A DNA stretch of 64,000 nucleotides from Lacrimispora amygdalina (GTDB lineage: Bacteria > Bacillota > Clostridia > Lachnospirales > Lachnospiraceae): NCBI RefSeq assembly GCF_900205965.1, contig NZ_OAOF01000005.1, positions 1 to 64,000 on the forward strand. Reading direction: 5' to 3'. Under the pieces are notes generated by a model that worked only from the letters and a program-made list of their open reading frames with translations, did no database searches and had not been told where the DNA came from. Below are positions 52,648-60,713 of the stretch, one piece after another. The position numbers and the translations under genes were made by a program. Each line of letters begins with the position of its first letter. Position 1 is the stretch's first letter.

Positions 52648-53658
52648 ATGGCTTTATTTGAATCATATGAGAGAAGAATTGACAAAATCAATTCTGTTTT
52701 AAACAGCTATGGCATCGCTTCTATCGAAGAAGCGGAAAAGATTACAAAAGATGCAGGTCTGGATGTTTACGAACAGGTGAAGAAGATCCAGCCTATCTGT
52801 TTCGAAAATGCTTGTTGGGCTTACACGGTAGGCGCAGCGATTGCAATTAAAAAAGGATGCAGAAAAGCAGCAGATGCAGCAGCAGCAATTGGTGAAGGTC
52901 TTCAGGCTTTCTGTATTCCAGGCTCCGTTGCAGATCAGCGTAAAGTAGGTATTGGTCATGGAAATCTTGGAAAGATGCTTCTGGAAGAGAATACAGACTG
53001 CTTCTGTTTCCTGGCAGGCCATGAGTCCTTTGCTGCAGCAGAAGGTGCTATTGGTATTGCAGAGAAGGCAAACAAAGTACGTCAGAAACCACTGCGTGTT
53101 ATCTTAAACGGTTTGGGAAAAGATGCAGCTCAGATCATTTCCAGAATCAACGGATTTACATATGTAGAAACTGAGATGGATTACTACACAGGCGAAGTAA
53201 AAGAACTGTTCAGAAAATCCTATTCAGAAGGTTTAAGAGCAAAGGTTAACTGCTACGGCGCTAATGACGTAACAGAAGGTGTTGCTATCATGTGGAAGGA
53301 AGGCGTTGACGTATCCATCACAGGTAACTCCACCAACCCAACCAGATTCCAGCATCCGGTTGCAGGTACCTATAAGAAGGAATGTACCGAAAAGGGCAAG
53401 AATTACTTCTCCGTAGCATCCGGCGGCGGTACAGGACGTACCCTTCACCCAGACAACATGGCAGCAGGTCCGGCTTCCTACGGTATGACAGATACCATGG
53501 GACGTATGCACTCTGACGCTCAGTTCGCAGGTTCTTCTTCCGTTCCGGCTCACGTAGAGATGATGGGTCTGATCGGTATGGGTAACAACCCTATGGTTGG
53601 TGCCACCGTGGCTGTAGCTGTTGGGATCGAGGAAAGTGCTAACGCAGGTAAATTCTAA
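52648..53658 (+). CDS. GGGtGRT protein
   Basis: The 336-residue protein carries the motif that names the family, FSVASGGGTGRTLHPDNMAA. It has conserved runs ENACWAYTVGAAIAIKKGCR and SITGNSTNPTRFQHPVAGTY, and a Gly/Ala-rich end. ATG 52648 follows AAGGAGGACAAG. The family is common in anaerobic Firmicutes and archaea, without a known reaction. Codon use suggests high expression. It follows the NifU-like partner in one operon. Confidence 0.85.
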   Translation: MALFESYERRIDKINSVLNSYGIASIEEAEKITKDAGLDVYEQVKKIQPICFENACWAYTVGAAIAIKKGCRKAADAAAAIGEGLQAFCIPGSVADQRKVGIGHGNLGKMLLEENTDCFCFLAGHESFAAAEGAIGIAEKANKVRQKPLRVILNGLGKDAAQIISRINGFTYVETEMDYYTGEVKELFRKSYSEGLRAKVNCYGANDVTEGVAIMWKEGVDVSITGNSTNPTRFQHPVAGTYKKECTEKGKNYFSVASGGGTGRTLHPDNMAAGPASYGMTDTMGRMHSDAQFAGSSSVPAHVEMMGLIGMGNNPMVGATVAVAVGIEESANAGKF

Positions 53659-53700
53659 GGATAAACCTTGATTTTCAAGGGGAAATACCATTTGATATAG

Positions 53701-53735
53701 AAAAGAGGAGTTCGCTTTGGGCGGCTCCTCTTTTT
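53701..53735 (+). terminator. Terminator after the GGGtGRT gene
   Basis: A 10-bp stem (AAAAGAGGAG at 53701-53710 with 53725-53734) with T-run in the right arm. It closes the core region before the accessory DNA. Confidence 0.85.
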
Positions 53736-53806
53736 GCTTGGATGGGGTAAAATGATGCTTTTGTCTACCGTTTGTCTACCAAAATTATTAGTGGTAGACA
53801 CTGTAT

Positions 53807-54421
53807 TTAATTCAAATTCAATATAGCTTTGGAGGTTTTTTTGTTTGAACTCCAGTCCCATAATTCTTCAAGAATGAGTGTGACATCGCTTTTGTCTGAA
53901 ATTTTAAAAGCTTCTGCTACATTAAGAGTTATTCCGGGCATAACATTTTTATAGTAATTATCAATGGCATTATTACTGGAAGAAGCTATAGTACTGTCAC
54001 ATTCTATTCCGTTTTGGTAAGCTGTTATATAGCTTCCGCTTCCCAATGCGCTTTGAGCCTCATTTGCTTTATTTGTAAAACCATAGTATACAATTACGCA
54101 AGCATTGCCATCATAATCGGTGGAGATCTCGTGTTTGGTATATTTAACATGACTGTCGCTTATATCAAAATCGAAGAGTGGAGCTTGTACCATTGATCCA
54201 TCTGCCCCGACTTGTTTTCCGTCAGGAGTAGATGTATTAGTTAAGATGTAGCCTGATTCGTTAAAATAATATTGTTTACTGTTTATATCTTGCCAACTGT
54301 TTACCGGATAGCTTCCATCATCGTTTTGATACCACCACCCCTTAGCGTCCTGTTTCCATTCTCCAGCAAAAGCCACGGTACTCATCATCGCCGGGCTGGA
54401 TCTAAATCGTATATATCGCAT
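53807..54421 (-). pseudogene. Cell-wall-repeat/DUF5067 protein with destroyed signal peptide
   Basis: The frame encodes a choline-binding-type wall repeat (GEWKQDAKGWWYQNDDGSYP, then WQDINSKQYYFNESGY) and a DUF5067-like domain (DFDISDSHVKYTKHEI; VIVYYGFTNKANEAQSALGS). Such proteins are exported. Only the end of a signal peptide, MMSTVAFAG, is left. The residues before it come from another reading frame of a helix-turn-helix fragment. The gene thus seems to be cut at its 5' end by a deletion near 54388-54405 and is probably inactive. Confidence 0.65.
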
Positions 54422-54521
54422 AATGCGCAGAAAGTATCTATGTCTGGCTCTGATATACCATTTTCATAATTGCTAAGTATATTACCTTTTACACCTATTT
54501 TTCTTGCGACATCACTCTGTA
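54385..54521 (-). pseudogene. XRE helix-turn-helix fragment
   Basis: The stretch reads QSDVARKIGVKGNILSNYEN then GISEPDIDTFCALCDIYDLD, the middle of a Cro/CI-type domain. It lacks the usual start (the upstream residues are unrelated hydrophobic ones) and the C-terminal part. Its end runs into the DUF5067 gene remnant. Both are relics of one deletion. Confidence 0.6.
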
Positions 54522-54705
54522 TAATAAAAATATCAAGAAACACGAAAAAAGCATTTAACATCACAAGAAACATATATTGGAGTACTAATGAACAAATTTC
54601 TAAATCCAAGATCACCGAACGTGAAAGGAGCGTAAATAACGAAACTAACCGGAGTTTGATGGATCTGTGAAGAGATTGTGAAAGGAGAGAAAGAATGGGT
54701 GTGTG

Positions 54706-54804
54706 TTATTTCTTTAAATATTTGATACAACATAGAAAAACCATAATGTAAACAATAAATTTGAAAATTTCACATGCATAAATAAACAAAGGAATAGCAG
54801 CCAT
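54706..54804 (-). CDS. Small hydrophobic peptide, 32 aa, type I toxin-like
   Basis: A minus-strand frame with a very good ribosome site (ATTGGAGGTA, 7 bp before ATG) encodes one membrane helix (FKFIVYIMVFLCCIKYLKK) ending in lysines. Size, single helix and basic end are those of type I toxins and other small membrane peptides. No homologue can be named. The surrounding DNA is accessory debris without other genes on this strand. Confidence 0.5.
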   Translation of the reverse strand: MAAIPLFIYACEIFKFIVYIMVFLCCIKYLKK

Positions 54805-54916
54805 AGTGTATACCTCCAATCATTTTTTTATTAGATTGTAATATAAAAAGTTAGAAAATAATAGTGGTTATATTATTAAAAATATTTATAAAATCAGGAT
54901 TTAACGTATTACTGTA

Positions 54917-54962
54917 CATTGAAAACTTAATATTGATAGTTGGTAGTGCAAAATGGTATTAT
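54917..54962 (+). promoter_or_regulatory. Repeated upstream element, copy 1, with promoter
   Basis: Positions 54917-54941 are identical over 25 bp to 56150-56174 upstream of the GNAT gene. The element ends in TTGATAGTT. TTGATA (54933-54938) and TATTAT (54957-54962), 18 bp apart, make a plausible promoter for the DUF3784 gene. Confidence 0.65.
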
Positions 54963-54995
54963 ATAATTAAGTCATAATATTGTAGGAGGGGATTT

Positions 54996-55331
54996 ATGAA
55001 TATTGGATTTTGGATGTGTATTGTTTTGGTGCCGAGTTTTGGAATTATAGGCTTACTTTTTGGAATCTTCAAGGAGAAAGCGGCAAGATTCGTTTCAGGA
55101 TTTAATACATTATCTGAAGGAGAGAAAGCTTTATATGATAAGGCCTATATAGCTAGGGATATTAGAAATTCATGTTTTATATGGACAGCTATTATGCTTT
55201 GTGGTGCGTTAGGCTCTCTTTTTCTTACACAGTATTTTGCAATTGCAGCATATATCATATGGGGGATTTTATTTTTCAAAGATGTTCACATTGATACAAA
55301 TAAGGCATTTGAAAAGTATTTATTAAAATGA
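54996..55331 (+). CDS. DUF3784-like small membrane protein, 111 aa
   Basis: The protein has an N-terminal helix (IVLVPSFGIIGLLFGIF), a conserved loop AARFVSGFNTLSEGEKALYD, and two further helices. The loop is characteristic of DUF3784 proteins of clostridia, membrane proteins of unknown role. It has a TAGGAGGGG site. Upstream and downstream elements are shared with the GNAT gene at 56229. Confidence 0.65.
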   Translation: MNIGFWMCIVLVPSFGIIGLLFGIFKEKAARFVSGFNTLSEGEKALYDKAYIARDIRNSCFIWTAIMLCGALGSLFLTQYFAIAAYIIWGILFFKDVHIDTNKAFEKYLLK

Positions 55332-55361
55332 ATGGGGTTCCAAATAAATAATCTCTTTAAC

Positions 55362-55396
55362 TACTAACTATCAGTATTGAGCTGGTAGTTTTTTAT
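55362..55396 (+). terminator. Repeated terminator, copy 1
   Basis: A hairpin AACTATCAG (55366-55374) pairs with CTGGTAGTT (55382-55390), with one G-U pair, followed by TTTTTATT. About 35 bp here are nearly identical to 56809-56843 after the GNAT gene. Confidence 0.75.
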
Positions 55397-56149
55397 TGTC
55401 AGAAAGAGAAAGGAGCTTAAGTTGGCAGAACAGAATGAAATGTTATAGATTGTCACTCCGATGATTGAGCATGTATGATCACCTGTGCGGTTCCCTGGGG
55501 ATATCATATCTGCAATATCCTGAATACATATAACCGGATCAAAAGAAGCTATGAATGTATTAATTGCATTTGCTTTGTGTCACTTAGATGATCAGTGACC
55601 GTGAGGTAGATGCCCGGCATCTGGCAATGATATTGCTGGCTGAGACAACGAATACACCAACAAAGAAAAGCTACGGGAAGCGGTTGAAATTGTAGATTGT
55701 TTGAGCAATTAAACTGAAATCTAAAACAACTGAGAGATAACAAAAACCCGCCAATCCTTTAAACGAACTGACGGGCAATAATTAATAATGATTTACATCT
55801 GTTTCTGCAACAGCTTTTGTTTGGTGAATAGTGCCCCAAGGGTGAGCATACAGGCAGAGGCGGATGCAGCTGCAAAGATCACGGGAGATTGTTTGCGGTA
55901 GGGACGTATTACGAGAAAAAGACAGCAGGGAGGTGACGGTTTGGGAAATGTAAGACCATTGAACCACAGTAAGTACGGGATAAGTAAAAATCGCTTCTGA
56001 GAACTGTATTATCGAGCCGGAATGTTGGTGACGCTACTCAGCAGCTGGCTATGAGACGGGCTATGCAAAGCAGAAGCATTAGTTTGAATCTTATTTATTG
56101 CTTTAATGTTCATGAGCTACGGTAAATCGAAATTTGCTGAATTAATAAT
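55397..56149. other. Decayed, phage-like intergenic DNA
   Basis: No intact gene is seen in this 750-bp stretch. Short broken frames remain, including one near 55415-55700 (MAEQNEML, stop, IVTPMIEH, then KEKLREAVEIVDCLSN). Another, near 55930-56090, reads KYGISKNRF then ELYYRAGMLVTLLSSW, which recalls small phage proteins starting YGISKxRFxELxYF. Several stops interrupt each. It looks like remains of a phage or conjugative element. Confidence 0.4.
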
Positions 56150-56199
56150 CATTGAAAACTTAATATTGATAGTTAGTTGGAAATGTAGTAGCCTATAAT
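56150..56199 (+). promoter_or_regulatory. Repeated upstream element, copy 2
   Basis: Positions 56150-56174 are identical to 54917-54941. TTGATA (56166-56171) is followed by TATAAT (56194-56199) at 22 bp, a poorer spacing than in copy 1. It lies directly upstream of the GNAT gene. Confidence 0.55.
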
Positions 56200-56228
56200 T
56201 ATAAAGATAATTATGTTCGGAAAGGTAG

Positions 56229-56780
56229 ATGAAAATGAAGTACTATAAACTGGTAAAACTGAAAAATGGAAAAGCATGTATCCTCCGGAATCAAAATTGT
56301 GAAGATTCAAATGAAATTCTACAGCATATTATTTTAACGTCCGCTGAAACTGAGTATATGTTAAGTTACTTTGATGAAATTACAATGACCGAAGAGGAGG
56401 AAAGGATACATCTTAGTAATATTGAAGCTAGTCCGGATGAGCTTTTAATTTCTGCGGTTGTAGACGGTAAAATTGTCGCTAATGCGGGATTGAGCCCGGT
56501 CTCAAAACTTGATAAATGCAAGCATAGAGCAGAATTTGGGATCTCCATCGAAAAGAAATACTGGGGTTGGGGAATAGGATCTTTCATTATGTCTGCAGTT
56601 CTTGAAATAGCTCGTCAGGCTGGTTATGAACAGATTGAATTAGAAGTTGTAACAGATAACCAACGTGCAATCTCTTTATACGAAAAATATGGATTTAAAA
56701 TATTTGGTAAAAATGAAATGGCGTTTCGCTGCCGTGATGGACAATATCAATCCCTGTATTTAATGTCTTGCAGATTATGA
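56229..56780 (+). CDS. GNAT family N-acetyltransferase 1
   Basis: The 183-residue protein has the GNAT core: LLISAVVDGKIVANAGLSPV, then EFGISIEKKYWGWGIGSFIM with the acetyl-CoA loop WGWGIGS, and IELEVVTDNQRAISLYEKYG. It is of the RimI-like type, substrate unknown. A second in-frame ATG lies two codons on. Flanking repeats are shared with the DUF3784 gene. Confidence 0.88.
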   Translation: MKMKYYKLVKLKNGKACILRNQNCEDSNEILQHIILTSAETEYMLSYFDEITMTEEEERIHLSNIEASPDELLISAVVDGKIVANAGLSPVSKLDKCKHRAEFGISIEKKYWGWGIGSFIMSAVLEIARQAGYEQIELEVVTDNQRAISLYEKYGFKIFGKNEMAFRCRDGQYQSLYLMSCRL

Positions 56781-56808
56781 TAAACCATAAAATAAATATG
56801 TCAAATAT

Positions 56809-56843
56809 TACTAACTATCTGTATTAAGCTGGTAGTTTTTTAA
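56809..56843 (+). terminator. Repeated terminator, copy 2
   Basis: The hairpin AACTATCTG (56813-56821) pairs with CTGGTAGTT (56829-56837), with one mismatch and one G-U pair, and is followed by TTTTTAAT. It is a near copy of 55362-55396. Confidence 0.7.
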
Positions 56844-56876
56844 TACCGTAATTTAGCACGTAAAACTGAGATTTAG

Positions 56877-57092
56877 CTAACATATTTCGTCTGCTTCATC
56901 GGAACATTCGGTTGTATTTAGTGGAATGTTTGTACATGTATTAGAAATCGAACGTCTAGCTGCAATTGCACTTAGTGAATCACTTAATAATTCAAGGTCA
57001 GCTGCTAATATGGATAATTCATTTTCATTTAAACAATCTGCAATCTGACAAGCTAACGTAGTAATAAATAATAAATCGCAACAATAACCCAT
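56877..57092 (-). CDS. Small Cys-containing protein, DUF6774-like
   Basis: The 71-residue product (from ATG 57092) reads MGYCCDLLFITTLACQIADC then LNENELSILAADLELLSDSL and AIAARRSISN. It resembles small clostridial DUF6774-type proteins, with paired early cysteines and a helical pair. There is no clear ribosome site, so the start (57092 or 57152) is uncertain. Function unknown. Confidence 0.5.
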   Translation of the reverse strand: MGYCCDLLFITTLACQIADCLNENELSILAADLELLSDSLSAIAARRSISNTCTNIPLNTTECSDEADEIC

Positions 57093-57172
57093 AATATCTG
57101 TTATGTATATGTTTAAACCAACATAATATACCTTTAAACGTTGAAAATGCACGGGCTGGTTAAATAATTAAT

Positions 57173-57201
57173 TTGATAGTTAAAATAGTTTCTTGTATAA
57201 T
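57173..57201 (+). promoter_or_regulatory. Sigma-A type promoter of the second GNAT gene
   Basis: TTGATA (57173-57178) and TATAAT (57196-57201), spaced 17 bp, lie 33 bp before the TTG start. The TTGATAGTT string also occurs in the two repeated upstream elements at 54933 and 56166. Confidence 0.7.
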
Positions 57202-57233
57202 ATAAAAAATCAAATTAATGGAGGAATAAAACG

Positions 57234-57746
57234 TTGAAACTTCAATTAGTGAAATTAGATGAGAAATATAAACTGCATCTGAATAATATGATGGAAGAAT
57301 GGTATGCCTCGGAAGAAAAAATTGTTCCAGCTGCAATTGTGAAAGTTGATTATCATGATTTTAATAATTACATACTTAGTATGAATGAAGATGAAGAAAA
57401 AGAAGGGTTTGTGCCTTATTCAACATATTTCTGTCTGGATGAGGAGAGAGATCTGTTCGTCGGAGCTGTTAATATCAGACATTATCTAAATGAATCTCTG
57501 CTGTTAAATGGAGGACATATTGGAGATGGTGTACGGCCTTCGGAAAGAAGAAAGGGAATAGCAACTAAAATGATTAAACTTGCCCTCAAGGAGTGCAAAA
57601 AGATCGGATTAGATAAAGTTTTAATGGTATGTGATAAAAAGAACATAGGTTCCGCAAAAAGCATAAAGAATAATGGCGGTATCCTGGAAAATGAGATTTT
57701 AGTAGATGGCATAATGGAACAAAGATATTGGATTGAAATTCATTAG
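57234..57746 (+). CDS. GNAT family N-acetyltransferase 2
   Basis: The 170-residue protein has GNAT features: ERDLFVGAVNIRHYLNESLL, then GDGVRPSERRKGIATKMIKL with the acetyl-CoA loop RRKGIA, and VLMVCDKKNIGSAKSIKNNG. The start is a TTG with GGAGG 9 bp before it. It differs strongly from the GNAT at 56229. Substrate unknown. Confidence 0.88.
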   Translation: MKLQLVKLDEKYKLHLNNMMEEWYASEEKIVPAAIVKVDYHDFNNYILSMNEDEEKEGFVPYSTYFCLDEERDLFVGAVNIRHYLNESLLLNGGHIGDGVRPSERRKGIATKMIKLALKECKKIGLDKVLMVCDKKNIGSAKSIKNNGGILENEILVDGIMEQRYWIEIH

Positions 57747-57754
57747 AGGAGGAG

Positions 57755-57804
57755 AGGAGCCGTTGCAGGATAAGTGATATTTCACATATTCTGCAACGGC
57801 TCCT
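57755..57804. terminator. Nested perfect hairpin after GNAT 2
   Basis: A perfect 14-bp stem (AGGAGCCGTTGCAG at 57755-57768 with 57791-57804) encloses a second small hairpin (GTGA...TCAC). No U-run follows on either side. It may be a terminator for one strand, an RNA-stability element, or a mobile-element relic. Confidence 0.45.
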
Positions 57805-57902
57805 GTATGAGAAAATTTTGTAAAAGAATAATATCTGTAACAAAGCTTAATATACCAGCTGATTGTGTAGAAAAGTTGTAGAAGCGCAGAAATTTATGCA
57901 AA

Positions 57903-58571
57903 TCAGACAATTTGATATTCCTGTCCGGTTGTTTCTTCATCTTCAATCCCCATACACTGTTTATACCGCTCATCCGCCTCCTGCCAGTTAATGACATGAA
58001 ACCAGTCTTCTATGTATGCTGCTCTGTCATTATAACGCTGCAGAAAATAAGCGTGCTCCCAGACATCCATGGCGGAGATCACACAAAATCCAAAGGATAT
58101 AGGAGTGTTTTGATTGGGGGTGGTTACAATTGTTAATTTCCCGTTTGAATCAACAACCAGCCATGCATATCCGGAACCAAAAACAGAAAGCGCCTTTCTC
58201 TTATATTCATTGAAAAATTCCTCCAGCGAACCAAAATCTCTTAATATAATAGGATAGAGTGTCTCGGCCTGTGTACGTTCCTGAGAATTAATCATTCCGT
58301 TAAAGTAGATAATATGATTGTAAACGCCACCCCCGTAATTGATGATGGACTGGCGGATTTCTTCCGGAAGACTTTCAGTGTTAGTCAGCAGCTCTTCCAA
58401 GGACATATTCTGCAGCTCCGGATAATCCCGCAGGATCGTGTTGAGTTCCACCACATATCTTTGAAGCTGCCTGTCATGATGAATGTACATGGTCTGGGAA
58501 TCGATATAAGGTTCAAGTGAGTCGTATGCATAGGGAAGCGGTGGATTCACAAATGGATAATGTTCGTTCAT
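57903..58571 (-). CDS. Superoxide dismutase, Fe/Mn family
   Basis: The 222-residue enzyme has the SOD folds and four metal ligands: His in MYIHHDRQLQRYV, His in GGVYNHIIYFNGM, and Asp and His in SAMDVWEHAYFLQRY. The Ala-Trp-containing GSGYAWLVVDSNGKL fits too. It removes superoxide in an otherwise anaerobic cell. ATG 58571 gives the normal N-terminus; a longer reading to 58649 is unlikely. The NHIIYFNG segment varies from the usual NHxFFW. Confidence 0.9.
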   Translation of the reverse strand: MNEHYPFVNPPLPYAYDSLEPYIDSQTMYIHHDRQLQRYVVELNTILRDYPELQNMSLEELLTNTESLPEEIRQSIINYGGGVYNHIIYFNGMINSQERTQAETLYPIILRDFGSLEEFFNEYKRKALSVFGSGYAWLVVDSNGKLTIVTTPNQNTPISFGFCVISAMDVWEHAYFLQRYNDRAAYIEDWFHVINWQEADERYKQCMGIEDEETTGQEYQIV

Positions 58572-58734
58572 GGGCAGGTTTTTCCTTTTGCATTTTTGTA
58601 TATATATATTCCAAAGCCGATGAGATATGATGGATAAGCAAGGAATCAAAAAAATAGTGTGCGAAAAGCAAAACTGTTGTATAATATCAAAAGATGTAAT
58701 GTATGAAAAAGCGGATAACAGGAAAGGAGCGGCT

Positions 58735-59193
58735 ATGTGCGGAGTGTGCGACCGGATTCAGCTTATTAAAGAAGGCAGAAACCCGTATTTTGTAAAGGAA
58801 CTGGAGACAGGATATGTGGTGCTGGGGGATTATCAAAGATTTCATGGATATACTCTTTTTTTATGTAAGGAACATGCATCGGAACTGCATGATCTGGAAA
58901 AGGAATTCCGCAATCGGTTTCTGCAGGAGATGGCTTTAACTGCAGAGGCAGTTTACCATGCATTTAAGCCGGATAAACTTAATTACGAGCTTTTGGGAAG
59001 TGGTAATTTTACTCATATGCACTGGCACATCTTCCCCAGGACTTTGAGTGACACCCCAACTCCAGGTCCGGTCTGGAAACTTCCGATGGAAGAACTTTAC
59101 AGTGATAAATACTTACCAGGGGAAGAGACGCTTATCCTTATGAAGGACAAGCTGAACGAGGAACTGGATAAACTTCTGTCTCAACAGATGTAA
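58735..59193 (+). CDS. HIT domain protein
   Basis: The 152-residue nucleotide-binding protein has the HIT triad region FTHMHWHIFPR near residue 95, preceded by LNYELLGSGN, and an early CxxC (CGVCD). HIT enzymes hydrolyse or transfer nucleotidyl groups. ATG 58735 follows AGGAAAGGAGC; longer readings from 58627 overlap the divergent SOD upstream region and are not supported. Confidence 0.9.
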   Translation: MCGVCDRIQLIKEGRNPYFVKELETGYVVLGDYQRFHGYTLFLCKEHASELHDLEKEFRNRFLQEMALTAEAVYHAFKPDKLNYELLGSGNFTHMHWHIFPRTLSDTPTPGPVWKLPMEELYSDKYLPGEETLILMKDKLNEELDKLLSQQM

Positions 59194-59227
59194 ATGCAGA
59201 ATGAAGAAAACGGGTTATAGGTTTTTT

Positions 59228-59325
59228 CTATAGCCAGATAATAATAATAAATATTAACACAGATCTGTAAAACCTTGTATAATAGCACTTAACAAGAGAC
59301 GATAAAGTATATTACCTATAGGAGG
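59228..59325 (+). promoter_or_regulatory. Promoter and CTATAG motifs before the sulfhydrylase gene
   Basis: TTAACA (59254-59259) and TATAAT (59278-59283) at 18 bp form a promoter. CTATAG occurs at 59228-59233, and the palindrome CCTATAGG at 59315-59322 overlaps the ribosome site GGAGG. CTATAG recurs before the cystathionine enzyme gene (about 61636). These may be sites for the LysR-type regulator encoded between them (inference). Confidence 0.45.
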
Positions 59326-59332
59326 ACAGGAT

Positions 59333-60640
59333 ATGAGCAAGAAGACCAGAGCAGAGAGAGATCTTAAATTTGAGACATTACAGTTACACGTGGGCCAGGA
59401 AGAGGCAGATTCCGTGACAGATGCCAGGGCAGTACCCATTTACCAGAGTTCTTCCTATGTGTTCCATAACAGCGATCATGCCGCAGCAAGATTTAATCTG
59501 ACTGATGCGGGCAATATTTATGGCAGACTGACCAATCCGACCCAGGATGTATTTGAACGGAGAATCGCAGCATTGGAGGGCGGTGTGGCAGCGCTTGCTA
59601 CAGCTTCCGGAGCAGCTGCAGTTACTTATTCCATTGAGAACCTTGCAAAGAACGGAGATCATGTTGTAGCAGCCAAGAACATTTACGGCGGTACCTATAA
59701 CCTGCTGGAGCATACACTTCCGGATTATGGCATTACCACCACCTTTGTGGACCCATTTAATTATAAAGAAGTGGAAGATGCCATTAAAGAGAATACAAAA
59801 CTGATCTTTATCGAGACACTGGGAAATCCCAATTCTGATGTGGTGGACATTGAACAGTTTGCGAAAATTGCGCATGCACATAAAATCCCGCTGATTGTAG
59901 ACAATACCTTTGCAACGCCATATCTGGTAAGACCGATCGAGTATGGCGCTGATATCGTGGTACACTCCGCAACGAAGTTTATCGGAGGTCATGGAACCAG
60001 CATCGGCGGTGTGATCATTGACAGCGGAAAATTTGACTGGGAGGCTTCCGGTAAATTCCCTTCACTGTCGGATCCAAATCCAAGCTACCATGGAGTCAGC
60101 TTTACAAAGGCAGCCGGCCCGGCAGCTTATGTGACAAAGATCCGTGCGATTTTGCTTCGGGATACAGGAGCCTGCTTATCCCCAATCCACGCATTTGTCT
60201 TTTTACAGGGGCTTGAGACCTTGTCTTTAAGAGTGGAACGACATGTAGAGAATGCGCTGAAGGTGGTACAGTATTTAAAGAATCATCCACAGGTGGAAAA
60301 GGTGCATCACCCATCAGTTTCGGAAGAGGAGAGCCAGAAAGAATTGTACGCTAAGTATTTTCCCAATGGAGGAGGATCTATTTTTACCTTTGAAATCAAG
60401 GGAGACGCAAGAAAAGCCAAAGACTTCATTGACCAGCTGGAATTATTCTCACTTTTAGCTAATGTTGCAGATGTGAAATCTTTAGTAATCCATCCAGCCT
60501 CTACCACTCACTCTCAGATGACAGAGGAAGAGCTGGAGAATTCCGGAATCAAACCAAACACCATCCGTCTTTCCATCGGAACAGAACATGCATCGGATAT
60601 TATTGAAGATCTGGAAGAAGCGTTTCAGGCGGTAAAATAA
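59333..60640 (+). CDS. O-acetylhomoserine sulfhydrylase (MetY-type)
   Basis: The 435-residue PLP enzyme of the Cys/Met metabolism family starts FETLQLHVGQEEADSVTDAR, typical of O-acetylhomoserine aminocarboxypropyltransferase. It has IYGRLTNPTQDVFERRIAAL and the PLP Lys in VVHSATKFIGGHGTSIGG. It makes homocysteine from O-acetylhomoserine and sulfide (or methionine from methanethiol). A LysR regulator follows at 74 bp. Confidence 0.93.
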   Translation: MSKKTRAERDLKFETLQLHVGQEEADSVTDARAVPIYQSSSYVFHNSDHAAARFNLTDAGNIYGRLTNPTQDVFERRIAALEGGVAALATASGAAAVTYSIENLAKNGDHVVAAKNIYGGTYNLLEHTLPDYGITTTFVDPFNYKEVEDAIKENTKLIFIETLGNPNSDVVDIEQFAKIAHAHKIPLIVDNTFATPYLVRPIEYGADIVVHSATKFIGGHGTSIGGVIIDSGKFDWEASGKFPSLSDPNPSYHGVSFTKAAGPAAYVTKIRAILLRDTGACLSPIHAFVFLQGLETLSLRVERHVENALKVVQYLKNHPQVEKVHHPSVSEEESQKELYAKYFPNGGGSIFTFEIKGDARKAKDFIDQLELFSLLANVADVKSLVIHPASTTHSQMTEEELENSGIKPNTIRLSIGTEHASDIIEDLEEAFQAVK

Positions 60641-60713
60641 CTGAATCAGATCATATGCAGGCTGCCATAGATTCTATGGCAGCTTTTGCGCAGGCAGAAA
60701 AAAAGGAGGACTT

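Noticed and set aside
53761..53800. Repeated TGTCTACC strings with an inverted copy, considered as an attachment site
   Set aside because: The strings form a simple hairpin (53773-53780 with 53793-53800). No second copy is seen at the far side of the accessory region, and no integrase gene lies beside it.
54695..54751. 18-codon plus-strand frame (MGVCYFF...) after a ribosome-like site
   Set aside because: It overlaps the better supported minus-strand 32-residue peptide, and is too short to judge.
59194..59332. SAM riboswitch or T-box before the sulfhydrylase gene
   Set aside because: The space is too short, and no conserved S-box or T-box elements were seen; only a promoter and CTATAG motifs.
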